DNA from: Prosapia bicincta
Taxonomy: Eukaryota > Arthropoda > Insecta > Hemiptera > Cercopidae
NCBI GenBank assembly: GCA_036971475.1
Contig: JBAIZL010000006.1
Coordinates: 92,024,376-92,088,375 of the forward strand
Reading direction: 5' to 3'
Length of the DNA stretch: 64,000 bases
In this document: one piece after another, positions 35,738-46,452 of the stretch
Position numbering within the stretch: position 1 is the stretch's first letter
Layout of the letters: each line of letters begins with the position of its first letter
Translations under genes and position numbers: made by a program
The notes under the pieces: model-generated
Databases searched by the model: none
What the model saw: only the letters and a program-made list of their open reading frames with translations
Told to the model about the DNA's origin: nothing

Positions 35738-36844
35738 TTTAAATATCTTTTTGTCTTTGATGTCATATTCCCTTATATTCCCTGTTTCCAAGTTTGCTAT
35801 TTCATAAGTTTTTGCCCCCAATCGTCTAGCCACTACATATGGACCCTGGTAAATTAATAGTATCTTCTCGGTTTCTTGACGGCTCAAGTTAGATCAATTT
35901 ACCTTTGTTACCAGTAGCTTGTCCCCACATTTCAATTCCGTCTGCTTCGTCTTTCTAATTAATTTCTCAGCCCTGAGCTCTCCTGTCCTTCTCCTTCTAT
36001 CGTATGCCTTCTGCACACGCTGCTGTTGTGTTTCCGTTACTACATTTTTACAAAAGTCTGGTACAAATCCTTGCCACACATATTCCGGATCAACCCCGAA
36101 CTGAATCTGCTCTGGAGTGTATCCAGTAGCTTCATGCGGTAAAGCATTGATTACTCCTTCTATGTATGACAGGTACTTCCGCCAGTGCGATTGGTTATCA
36201 TAGCAGTAGGTCCGCAATATCCTTCTCAGTTCTCTATTTACTCTTTATGCTAAATTCACCTGCGGGTGCCGTACTGGGCTCAGTATGTGTTGGATTCCTT
36301 CACACCTGATCCAAGTACGCCATTGCCGTGATGTAAATGCAGTTCCAAAATCTGTAAGGATCTTGCTTGGTTTCCCTACTGCTTGAAAATAATGCAGTAA
36401 CTTCAACTTTAAGCTCCTTGTTGTGGTACTTCGTACTGCATATAACTTAACATACTTCGAGAAGCTATCTATTACTACCAATATATGTTTTACCCCACCA
36501 ACGCTGGTTGGTAAGGGCCCTAGATGGTCTATCGCCACCATTTCGCCTGGCCCTCTTGAGACGATTGGTTTCGTGCTTCCTTGGAGGTATCTATTTGTCG
36601 GTTTTGCGTACTGACATATCTGACATCTTTTTATCACTTGTAATATCCGTTCCTTCATTTGCTTTATATACATGCTCTGGCTCATTATATTCGTTATTTT
36701 ATTTCTCCCTATGTGAGCATATATCTGATGTATGTTCTCAATTACCTCGTTTATTATTGATTCCGGGATTACTATCTTTATTTTATTTTTGACTTCTTTA
36801 CACAATATCCCTTCTTGTATTGAATATTTCTTAAATTTGGTCAC
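35738..36844 (-). pseudogene. nested gypsy element: integrase
   Basis: The frame from 36844 holds the zinc-binding start (HQIYAH, then CQICQYA), then the catalytic core with first Asp in AIDHLGPLPT and second Asp in ILTDFGTAF. At 36245-36247 a TAA stop stands exactly where the catalytic Glu is expected (HPQVNLA-stop-RVNREL). The same frame continues to a TGA at about 35894 and then on through the C-terminal region (LIYQGPYVVARRLG) to about 35738. Integrase would insert the DNA copy into the chromosome. Loss of the Glu alone would inactivate it, and the stop removes the C-terminal half. Confidence 0.85.
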
Positions 36845-36847
36845 GTT

Positions 36848-38587
36848 TTAAAAAATTTTTTCTAATTCTGGTTGCTGTCTTTGTAAGTTTTTTATGTTTT
36901 GAAACTTTGCTTTTAGTGTTTCTTCACATCCTATTTGTAACCGTCCTACTTTTATAACCTGACGGTTCTGACTGTTTCCCTTATTATCCATCTCATTCTG
37001 ATACATCCGACTCACGACGTCGCACGGTATGTTTTCCTTTCCTGGGCAATGTATCACTGTTGGTTGATACTCCTGAATCGCCAATATCCACCTAGTGATT
37101 CGTGAATTAGTGAAATTGCACGTGTTCATAAATTTCAATGCCTTATTATCCGTTATGATAGTTAGTGGCGCTCCCACTATTAATGGCCGAAATATTTTCA
37201 AGCCATGCACTATAGCCAATAATTCTTTCTCGCATATAGTGTATGTCTTCTCACAACTCTTAAGTGTTCGGCTAACGAACCCTATTACTTGCATTTGCCT
37301 TTGTCCATCTCTCTGGAAAATCTGACTGGCAATTGCATTATCGCATGCATCTGTCTGTAGGAACGTACGTTGCCCTTCGATTGGATGCATCAGAGTGACT
37401 GATTCCGTAAACAAGTCTTTTACCCTATTGAAGGCTTTACTCATGTATTCATCCCAGATCCAGGGCTGATCTTTTCTTAGTAATTTCAACAAGGGTGAAG
37501 TCTCTTCAGCATGTTTCTTTGTAAATCGTGCATAGTAATTTACAAAACCTAGAAACGATTGTAGTTGTTTTTTGTTTCTAGGTTCTGGGAAATCCTGTAT
37601 TGCCTGTAGCTTCTCTGGGTCTGTGGTGACCCTTTCTTGTCTGAAGATATATCCTAAGAACTTCACCTCTTGTTGACAGAACAAGGTTTTCTTCGGGTTG
37701 ATGGTTAAATTCCCCTCTCTGAATCTGGTGAAAATTGTCCTCAGGTGACTGAGGTGCTCATCGAATGTCTCAGATAGACACAACAGATCATCGACATACA
37801 CTAAAAGATTTTCCTCTAACTCCTTACCCAAAGTGATATCTACCGTTCTCACTAGAGCCGCTAAGGAGTTTTGGAGTCCGAAAGGCACCACTTTGAAATT
37901 ATATACTTTATTATTAAATAAAAATCCTGAATATTTTTCGGACTCATTAGTCAACTGTATTTGCCAGAAACTTGACGTTAAATCTATTTTAGAAAAATAT
38001 CGCCTGTTGCGACCTTTCCTTAGTATATCGTCAATAGTGGGTGCACTTTCATAATCCGGCACAGTTATCTCATTCAACTTCCTAGCGTCTAGGCACAGAC
38101 GGATGGTCTTGTCTGGTTTTATTACTGTCACCATTGGGTTGATGTAAGGAGTTCTTGAGAGTTCGATGATGTCATATCTGAGCATTCTAACAATCTCTTC
38201 TTGGACCTGTTTACGGTAATTAATTGGAATTGGATAATCCCTTCGTACAAAAGTTTTATTCTCTATTAGTTTCAATTGATTTTTATATTCATTTGATCTT
38301 CCCGGTATCTCGCTAAATATATCGTCATATTCCAATATTAGCTGGTTTAATTGATTTTGCTGTTCCTTGTCTAATATACATTTATTTTCTGTTTCTTCTT
38401 CTTCGATTCCTACATGGTTAATTCTCAAATATTTTCTTATTATCCGTCCAGCTCTATCTTTCTTTTTCTTCTTTCTCCTTTTCCAACTTCTTAACTTTCC
38501 CTTATTCTCCTTTAATCTACCTTTTATTTTTCTGTTTTTGAATTGTAATGAAATGAAGGTTCTTCTCTTATTTGGATTGGTTCTCAT
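36848..38587 (-). pseudogene. nested gypsy element: reverse transcriptase and RNase H
   Basis: An uninterrupted 579-residue frame. RT motifs are in order: INPMVTVIKPD and LCLDARKLNE, FSKIDLTSSFWQ (first Asp, near residue 199), VPFGLQNS, and LVYVDDLLCLS (YVDD, near residue 264), followed by the FLGYIF thumb/connection segment. RNase H follows with QTDACDNAIA, the Glu in CEKELLAIVHG, ITDNKAL and IPCDVVSR, so all four acidic positions look present. The protease lies in a different frame upstream, so either a frameshift event normally joins them or this copy has an indel. This is the best-preserved reading frame in the window, but the element around it is dead. Confidence 0.9.
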
Positions 38588-38750
38588 TTTAATTGACTTT
38601 CGAACTCTTGATCTAGTAAATGGGTTTTTCTTTTTTCTTTCTTTAATTTCAATTTCTTTCCTTTGGTTATCTCTCCAGAATCTAAAGTCTTAGTCATGGG
38701 TTTCCGAGCTACTTGTTGGTTATTCATTTTAACCTCGTTGCTCCCCCCTT

Positions 38751-40025
38751 TTATTGTTTCGACGCGACGTTTATATTTTTATTTATATTTATTTTCTTAT
38801 TTATTATTTTTCCACTCACATTATTTCCCCTTTTTGGCACTATTTCGGCCTTACCTTGTTTATATTTTGTTTTGCTCTTAATCTCAGCTGCAGCTCTTCT
38901 TTCCATGTCTTTTGTTTCTTTATCTCCTGTATTGACTCCCTCAGGTCTTAAATTAATTTCCTTATTTATTATATTTTCATTTTTGTTATTTAATTTTTTG
39001 TTTTTGTTTAATTTTTCCTCTGTTTCATTTTTTATTTTTCTTTGATATTCGTTTTTTATATTTAAGATTTCCCCTTTACTTGTTTCTTGTCCATTTCCTC
39101 CTTTATTCATTCGGCAGTGCCCCTGCTTCTCGCACTGTCGCATTAACCCCTCCTTTTTCCTTTGATGCCCTATTGTTGATGCATCTTCTTTTCCCTGGGT
39201 TATCTGACATATTTTTCGGACTTCTTTATTTTCCTCTATCTTTTGTGTTTTATTTTTAAAGTCCTGGTACACCATCTTCCCTTCTATCTCGAAGGTCACA
39301 AAGCGTCTATCCATGTTTATCCGTGCCTTTAGGTCATACAGTGTGTTGCACCCCATAATCATCTCCGACCGAAGTTTGGAGACCACTATGAAGATGCAGT
39401 CCACTTTTATGCCTTTAAATGTTAAGGGAATTAAGCATTGCCGGGTAACCTTTATCTGTGCAGTCTTAATGGCTGTTACAACTCCCACATTGTTGATGGG
39501 TAGTTCCAGGAACTTAAGCCCATGCAACTTGAGGTTGTTGTAAGCCTTTTCTTGAATGACTGACACGTCTGCACCCGTGTCAATCTCTACCTCTATAGAG
39601 AGCTCTTCTACCTCACAGTCAATTACAGGGCATGGCTCTTTCTTCTGGTTACCTTCGCCAATCTCCTTGTCCTCTTCTATCAATTCAGCACGAATATCAA
39701 GAGATAGTCCACTAACTCTAAGATCTTGATTTTGGTGTACTTCATTGTTATTTTCCTGTTGTATTGTTTTTTTATTTTTGTTCTTTAGATCTTCCGCCTT
39801 TCCTTTATTTAATGTTCCCTGTTTCTCCGGGTAATATTTCCTATATTTTGTTTGTTGTTGGATCTCTAATGGTTTTCTCCTCTTTTCCATCCTACCATTA
39901 GGGATCCTCTCATTTAGTTTTTTGATTGACCACTTGGCCCTGTATTTTGTGGTCTCTTTTCTTTTGTCTGTGGGCCTTCTTTCGTTTGGTTTTGTATCCT
40001 GTACTCTGGCCTTTGTTGTTGCCAC
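38751..40025 (-). pseudogene. nested gypsy element: aspartic protease and linker
   Basis: A 424-residue open frame. EIDTGADVSVI at about residue 148 is the retroviral-type aspartic protease active site, and the MIMGCNTLYDL block about 75 residues later fits its C-terminal half. The first 140 and last 190 residues are Lys/Glu/Asn-rich low-complexity sequence. The protease would mature the polyprotein. It is in a different frame from gag upstream and RT downstream. Confidence 0.8.
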
Positions 40026-40060
40026 TGATTTTGCGGCCTATTTCTTGGTCCCTCTTTTTG

Positions 40061-40768
40061 TTAGGGCCCCTGTCTCCAGTTTCCTCTCCCTTCTTCCGGG
40101 TAAGGCTCTTGCCTCCAATTTCCCTTGTATCCGGGGTTTCTCGTTTGGTGTGTCCACCCTCTCCTCTCAGGTTCCCGTTCCTCAGTCCTAGGCTGAGTCC
40201 CGTTCCTGGTAGCCTCCTGCTCCATGTTCCTTTTGATGTATTTTACCGCCTCCTCTATGTCGGTAGCCGCCATCCCGGAACATCCTATATACATTCTGTT
40301 TCCACAATGCTTCATAATCTTCATAATTAACTCCGCCTGATTGTATGGCGGGGTTAGATGTCTCGCCGTGTTCACCATTTTTAAGAAATAATTTATCATG
40401 TTGTTTGTGCCTCGATGGTATTCATATTTTCCATTTTCGATTCTTCCTCGAATTCTCTCTTGTGCATGAGATCCCCAAAAGTGGCTAAAGAATCTCTCCT
40501 TAACTTCATCATAATTTTCCTCCTCCATATTCATGGCCAACCACCATTCTTGTGCTGGTCCTTTAAGATGTCTCTCCATTATTTTCCGTTTTTGTCTTTC
40601 CTCCATGTCAGGATCAATTTCGGACGTCATACCTTCTAGGTGTTTAATGAAATCAATAGGGTCTTCATCTTCCCTACCGTAGAATTCCTTCTTGCTTTTG
40701 TCTCCATTATCACCCATCTCAAACATCCTTGATTTAAACAAGGTAGCTATATTTATTCCTTCTCCCAT
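40061..40768 (-). pseudogene. nested gypsy element: gag capsid region
   Basis: 235 residues. FYGREDEDPIDFIKHLEG, QEWWLAMN and YEYHRGTNNMINYFLKMV follow the pattern of Ty3/gypsy capsid proteins (retrotrans_gag type). A Gly/Arg/Pro-rich tail with repeated GNWRQ follows, likely RNA-binding, without a clear CCHC knuckle. One frame change separates it from the coiled-coil frame upstream. Confidence 0.7.
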
Positions 40769-40806
40769 ATTCTTTATCTTATTCTCAAATACTTGTACCC
40801 TTCTTT

Positions 40807-41213
40807 CTACTTATTGACTTCTCCCTTAACTGTTTCTACAGTCTGTTTATTTTCACTGACTGTTACCTCTAAGTTATACATCTTTTCTATAGTCTCTTGG
40901 ATTTTATTTCCCATTTCCTCATTCTTTCTTGTAATTCCTTCATTTATTTCATGTATCCTCTTATTCATGATTTCCCAAAGATTCTTAATTTCTTGTTTAT
41001 CCTCCTCTCTTTCTTTCTTTCTTTCTACTTTTTCCTCCTCTCTTTCTTTCTTTCTTTGTTCCTCTATCTTTTTTACTAATTCTTCTTGTTCCTTTATTCT
41101 CCCTTGTTTCTGTTCCTCCATTTCTTTTAATCTTTCCTGTTTTTGTTTCTCTTCCTCTTTTAATTTTTCTTGTTTTTGTTCCTCCTTCTCTTTTAATCTT
41201 TCCTGTTTTTGGA
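40807..41213 (-). pseudogene. nested gypsy element: N-terminal gag coiled coil, truncated
   Basis: A Glu/Lys/Gln-rich coiled coil with repeated QERLKE and EEQKQ units. It reads open on the minus strand from the junction at 41213 to 40807. The true start, leader and 5' LTR of the element are missing: at 41213/41214 the sequence changes abruptly into BEL gag on the opposite strand. Confidence 0.7.
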
Positions 41214-41414
41214 CTTATTAAAAGAAAGATATCACTCGCCGAGGCGGTTAGTTACTTTACACCTCAATCAAATTTTAGATTTGCCCTCTGTAAACAACAC
41301 GCCTAAACAAATGAGAAATTTTGTAAATCTATACTCAGAAAATATACAAGCTCTTAAAGATCTTGACATCGATATCACTAGTATCATAGTATTTATCACT
41401 AGTATTTATTACTA
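41214..41414 (+). pseudogene. BEL/Pao gag fragment
   Basis: LLKERYHSPRRLVTLHLNQI and the following LDLPSVNN, MRNFVN and IQALKDLDID fit the conserved core of BEL/Pao gag (DUF1759 type). The fragment starts inside the domain at the junction with the gypsy remnant and ends in a stop at 41414. The rest of gag, the zinc knuckles and the protease are missing before the RT resumes at 41415. Confidence 0.8.
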
Positions 41415-44065
41415 AATTTTCGGATTCATAACGTTGTTTTTTCTTGTGACATTCGTCAGATGTATAGACAGGTGAAAATGCACCCTGATGACCAGTGCTA
41501 TCAGATAATCTTATGGCGTGAAAGTCCAGATCAGCCCTCTTTAATCTACAAGCTCACGACAGTGACTTACGGAGTGAATTGTTCACCGTATCTTGCCATT
41601 AGAACCTTACATCAGCTCGCTGCAGACGAAGGTGACTCCTATCCTGAAGAAGCATATATTCTACGCACGCAGACGTTCGTAGATGACATCATCTCTGGAG
41701 CTGAATCTGAAGAAAAGGCTTTGAGCCTCCGTAAGCAACTCATCTCGCTTCTGGCTCGGGGAGGCTTTGAACTACGCAAATGGACATCTAACTCCAGTCA
41801 ACTGCTGCAAGATGTTCCTGATGCTCATTTAGAGACCCCTGTATTCCTTCGAGGCAGTAAACAACAACATTTCACTATATTAGGTCTTCACTGGTCACCC
41901 TCTACCGATACGTCTGGGATGAACCACTTCCATCTGAACAATTGAAATTATGGCAAACCTTTACAGACTCGGCTAATGCTCTACGAGAAATTGTAATTCC
42001 TCGTGCATTACGAATAACACACTCGAGAAACTTTGAGTTACACGGTTTCTCAGATGCTTCTGAGAACGGTTATGCCGCCGTCGTTTATTTGAGATGCCAA
42101 CTTAGCGACGACTCTGTGTTAATTCGGCAAGTAATATCGAAGACTCGGTTAGCCCCTCTGAAAAGGCTCACGGTACCTCGATTAGAGCTAAGTGCAGCTC
42201 ATTTACTCGCCCAACTAGTGGGATATGTTATCTCTCTTTTTGAAAAAAGGGTGGAATTTTCTTCTGTATTTCTATGGTGTGATTCGACAGTAACACTGAC
42301 ATGGTTACAAACACCTCTTCATCGATTGAAGACGTTTGTTGCCAACCGGGTAGCCCAGATACAAGAATTAGTGCCTTCTCATTACTGGAGACACGTAGCG
42401 AGTGAAGATAATCCTGCTGATTGCGCGTCGCGTGTGTTACTTCCTAAAGATTTACCACAGCACTCATTATGGTGGTACGCCCCCCTTTGGCTACAAAAAT
42501 CTAATGATAACTGGCCTGTATCTCATTTTATGCCTGCAAAACTTACTGACACAGGAGAAGAGAAACCCATTTCACCTATATCTCTTATATCAACTGCTCC
42601 TCATGAATGGGAGCTCCTCACTCAGTTTTCTCACTTTGGCCGACTCCAGCGTGTGATGGCTTATATTTTGCGATTTACTTATAACGCTCGTCATTCAAGA
42701 AAGCTCGATGGTCCTCTCAACACTCTGGAAATAAGAGCGTCAAGACTGGCAATTTTCAAGATGGTTCAAGAATCAGCGTTCAGAGACTACATCGTTGCCA
42801 TGAAGAAGGATCCAACTGCACCTGCCTCGTCACAACTCAGCCGACTCTCTCCTTTTCTTGACAAGGATGATATCCTACGAGTGGGAGGACGTCTCAACGC
42901 TTTAAAACTTCCTACGGATGTGCAACATCCTGTGATTTTGCCCAAACGTTATCATGTCGTCAACCTTCTTATTGATTTTTATCATTGAAAATACTTACAC
43001 TCGGACGCTCAATTGACTCAATCACTCCTTGCACAGGATGTGTGGATACTCTCAGCCCGAAGTGTAATACATTCAATGTGTTGTATGTTTTCTACACAAG
43101 CCTCACAATAAATCTTCGCTCATGGATGATTTACCAAAAGCAAGATTAACTCCTTCTAGTCCGTTTCTCAACACCGGAATTGACTACGGAGGTCCTTTTA
43201 ACATCAAAATGCACACTTAGCGCTCGATTCGCTTGACCAAAGCATATATTTGTATTTTTGTTTGCCTTGTGACAAAGGCTGTACACATTGAAGTAGTATC
43301 GGACCTGTCGACAGATGGGTTTATTGCCGCTCTCACCCGATTTGTGTCTAGACGCGGTCTTTGCCAAATATTTATTCTGACTGTGGAACGAATGTCGTTG
43401 GAGCGAATAATGCTTTACAAAATCTCATCATCTCTTCAGGCCGAACCCCTCTTGCTGAATTCTCATCACAACACAATATCAACTTTCATTTCAACCCGCC
43501 TGCAGTTCCTCATCAAGGTGGTATTTGGAAAGCAGCAATCAAGAGTGCAAAACATCACCTCCGACGTGTCATCGGTGAACATATTTTAACTCTATGTGAA
43601 TTTTCCACTCTCACAACTCAAGTAGAGGCTCTTTTGAATTCGAGACCTCTCACACCTCTGTCAAACGACGCCTCAGACCTCAATGCACTCACCCCGGGTC
43701 ACTTCTTATTAGGATCTTCATTGGTTTCAGTTCCAGAAGAGGATCTTTTCAACGTTCCTGCCAACCGACTCAAGCACTGGCAGCTAATCAAGGCCTTTCA
43801 CCAGCGTATTTGGAAGAGATGGCATCTAGAATATATCCATACTCTTCAGCAACGGGGGAAGTGGAACGTGCCAACTCTCAACCTGCGCGTCGGCGACATC
43901 GTGTTAGTGCATCAACCTGCACCCCCTCTCGCATGGCCTCTGGCTAGGATAAGTAGTGTTTCTCCAGGAAAGGATGGTGTAGTAAGAGTGGTTCATTTGA
44001 AGACAAAGCAGGGAACCTTGACAAGACCTGCTCACAAGGTTTTCCCTCTACCTCTACGCTCATAA
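41415..44065 (+). pseudogene. BEL/Pao pol: RT, RNase H, integrase
   Basis: RT starts mid-domain with FRIHNVVFSCDIRQMYRQV (first Asp) and has TFVDDIISGA (FVDD). A frameshift near 41900 leads into the frame 41942-42988 with RNase H motifs (HGFSDASENGYAA, VPRLELSAA, WCDSTVTL, NPADCASR) and the start of the integrase region. The zone 42989-43230 has several frames and stops. The integrase core then shows GIDYGGPF, IYSDCGTNVVG and, where BEL elements have a Glu after Trp, GGIWKAAIKSAKHH: the catalytic Glu is Lys (codon 43529-43531). The C-terminal frame 43361-44065 is open to its natural end. Clearly inactive. Confidence 0.88.
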
Positions 44066-44208
44066 TGAACTTGCGCCATAGTGTGCTCAATTTTTGTAAA
44101 AGAGATATTTTTATTTTCCTTTATGAACTTTTTATTTTTATAAACTCTCAAAATATTAAATTTGTCTTAGTTCTCTTTGAATCCTAGAAGGATTCAAGGC
44201 CCCCGGTA

Positions 44209-44393
44209 TGTTACGTATTTAAAATTAATATAGACTCATTTCCTTTATTTTAAACCCGCCGCCAAAGTCAGACAAAGCTCACCCGTGATAAGGTTGGTTC
44301 TGCCGTTTGAACCCGCAGAGCAAGTTAGACCTTTCGGGAGTGTAGATCGATCCCCTACGTTCTAGTATACTATTATACTTTTCAATCTCCGTA
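44209..44393 (+). repeat. BEL/Pao 3' LTR (185 bp matched)
   Basis: It begins TGTTACG directly after GGCCCCCGGTA, the tract that usually precedes the 3' LTR in this group. It is possibly truncated on the right. Confidence 0.85.
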
Positions 44394-44394
44394 C

Positions 44395-44800
44395 CTTAAG
44401 TACTAGAATACGTGAATGTAACTATTTTATTAATTTTTATACCGAATGTGACCAGTGCGTGGAATACGAACAAGTTTTCTTGCCAGAAGTCGCTTATGTA
44501 ATACGCGAGTGATAAGTGTGTATTCCACGGTGCACGTAACTTTATTTAAAATAAATGAAAACCGAAGTTGTTTACTAACTTACAACAAAACAGTGGTTTC
44601 ACATATTTGATTGAACAAATTCCTTACACAATCCTAAACCCTATTGGTAAGTTGGCCGTAATATGGCCGGACCGGCTCGTTTCAAAATTTTTACCTTGCA
44701 GCGAAAACAAGGGCTGGCGGCGGCAATTCTAAATAGGGTTGCGGGCCTTTAGTCGATGGGATGGTCCGTTGCAGTGCGTATGTATATATATATATATAAG
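44395..44800. other. Non-coding flank with a short inverted repeat
   Basis: AACCCTATT (44637-44645) and its complement AATAGGGTT (44732-44740) bracket a GC-richer stretch. 44779-44799 is a short (TA)n. No gene seen. Confidence 0.4.
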
Positions 44801-45004
44801 GTCATTGATGTTATAGAAAAAATTACATAAAGTGCAATACTTATGAACGTATGGTCGTTTGTTGCACATATGATATAATTTTGTAAAAATATTTTATTAG
44901 ATAATTATTTTCCTGAAGATGCTGATACTATTTTATCGGCAAAAAGCTTTGAATAAATATACTCATTAAAAGTATACTTGTTTTTGAAATATTTTTAATT
45001 TATT
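44801..45004 (+). mobile_element. Penelope-like element tail
   Basis: 44908-45004 is nearly identical to 2666-2762. It shows CTGAAGA (44913-44919), one T, the stem GCTGAT/ATCGGC (44921-44926 with 44935-44940), AAAA, AGCTTTGAATAAA, and then the same AT-rich end. A (TA)n tract follows after 40 bp. Confidence 0.6.
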
Positions 45005-45043
45005 AACTATATTACAAGAAAACATATCACCATATTTAATATA

Positions 45044-45045
<2 letters not shown>

Positions 45046-45087
<42 letters not shown>
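45046..45087. repeat. (TA)n microsatellite, mariner target
   Basis: Pure TA broken only by the mariner insertion. The TA at 45086-45087 is its target-site duplication, and TATATA resumes at 46151. Confidence 0.9.
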
Positions 45088-45090
<3 letters not shown>

Positions 45091-46150
45091 GAGGGCTGTT
45101 TTTTGTTCAACTTCCGACTGTACCGCTAGACGGCAGGGCGAGCGGCATCGGCCAGTAATGCGCGGTAATCGACTGCGCACCTCTCCCACTACAACCTCAC
45201 TCGTTTTCGGGCGTCCGACGCTATTACCAGTTTATCCAGTGACACATAAATATGGTTACCTTGATAGAATCTCCAACCAAGTGTGAGTTGCGGAGTGTCA
45301 TTCGTTTCTTGCAAGCTGAAGGGTTATCCGTAGCAAAAATTCACCGTAGAATGAAACGAGTATACGGTGAAAGCTTTATGAGTGACAGTGCAGTGCGTGA
45401 TTGGTGTAGGAAATTTAAAGATAGACGAGTTGACATCATGATGAAGGGGGCCAAGGACGAAAGTCGATCGCAAACGAAGACCTCGTTGAACGAGTTGACC
45501 AAAGTGTAAGAAGCAATCGGAGGTTTACGATTACGGAGCTATCCAATCAGTTTCCTGATATTTCAAGGTCAGCCCTATACACTATCGTAACTGATAAGTT
45601 AGGCTACAAAAAACTTTGTGCAGAAGATGTTGACTGATGACCACATAGCTCGTCGTATGGAGTCAGCAAGGACTTTTCTGAATCGTTACGAAGCTGATGG
45701 CGATGATTTTTTGAACAAAATCGTGACAGGAGATGAGACATGGGTTCTGTACGACACCCCAGAAACGAAACAGCACTCCCAACACTGGATGCATTCAAAC
45801 TCTCCAAACAAACCCAAAAAATTCAAAAAAACCTTCAAAAACAGAAAGATTATGGCCACCGTGTTTTGTAAACAAAAAGGTGTTTTGCTTGTGGAGTTTT
45901 TACAGCCAGGAACCACAATCAATGCGGAAGGATACTGTGGTACATTACAACGTTTGAGGAGAGCTATCCAGAACAAAAGGTTCTATTAAGAAGCTTGTAC
46001 ACAGGTATGAAAAATGCCTTAATTTAAAAGGCGATTATGTTGAAAAGTAACTAATAATGTACGTAACGCTTGATAATAAATTTATTTAATTACTCTCACT
46101 AGTTTTATTTTTGTATCACATCGGAAGTTGATAAAAAAACAGCACTCGTA
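45088..46150 (+). mobile_element. mariner DNA transposon, internally deleted
   Basis: Terminal inverted repeats of about 30 bp lie at 45088-45117 and 46121-46150. Both contain CGAGNGCTGTTTTTT and end CAACTTCCGA; they differ at four or five positions. TA flanks both ends. At 1063 bp it is about 200-250 bp shorter than a typical complete mariner (about 1.3 kb), in line with the missing catalytic segment. Confidence 0.92.
45252..46050 (+). pseudogene. mariner transposase, broken
   Basis: The N-terminus (LRSVIRFLQAEGLSVAKIH, then DSAVRDWCRKF) is the first helix-turn-helix of mariner transposases. A frameshift near 45475 leads to a stop at 45507. The second HTH (NRRFTITELSNQFPDISRSA) lies in the shifted frame, and near 45615 the reading returns to the first frame. 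IVTGDETWVLYDTPE holds the first Asp of the DD34D triad and WMHSNSPNKPKK follows as in the family. After AIQNKR the text jumps to a typical C-terminus (LVHRYEKCLNLKGDYVEK, stop at 46050), so the second and third catalytic Asp are deleted. It would cut and paste the element if intact. Confidence 0.88.
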
Positions 46151-46415
46151 TATATACTTATATAAGTTATATAACAATGTATTGTTAATTCAGCTATTAT
46201 TAAGATGACCTAGGTATGTATTGTGCACCTGCGGACCGTAGGTATGTCTGTGGTTAGCGAACGTAAGAAGAGAACACTTGTCTACACTGCAAATGAATGT
46301 ATATCAGTTGTATTTGTTAAGCTTAGTTATTGTCATAATTTCAAAATCAAATTGTTCCTAATTAACAAAAGGTTTGTAAAAAAAATCATTCGAACTTAAT
46401 AAAATGCGTGACGTG

Positions 46416-46417
<2 letters not shown>

Positions 46418-46451
<34 letters not shown>
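46418..46451. repeat. (AT)n-(GT)n microsatellite
   Basis: A short AT run followed by about 24 bp of GT, the same arrangement as 49147-49234. Confidence 0.9.

Positions 46452-46452
<1 letters not shown>

Larger units (their letters stand above)
32936..44393 (+). mobile_element. BEL/Pao LTR retrotransposon carrying a nested gypsy element
   Basis: Matching terminal segments beginning TGTTACG lie at 32936-33120 and 44209-44393 with only three differences. Between them, on the plus strand, are a leader, a gag fragment (41214-41414) and pol (41415-44065) of BEL/Pao type. A minus-strand gypsy element fills the middle up to 41213. Most of BEL gag, the protease and the first part of RT are gone. The match ends at CTCCGTAC on both sides, so either the LTR is 185 bp or the right one is cut short. 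I see no clean target-site duplication. Confidence 0.85.

Noticed and set aside
40793..41221. 142-codon Ser/Phe/Leu-rich open frame on the plus strand
   Set aside because: It is the antisense shadow of the coiled-coil gag on the minus strand.
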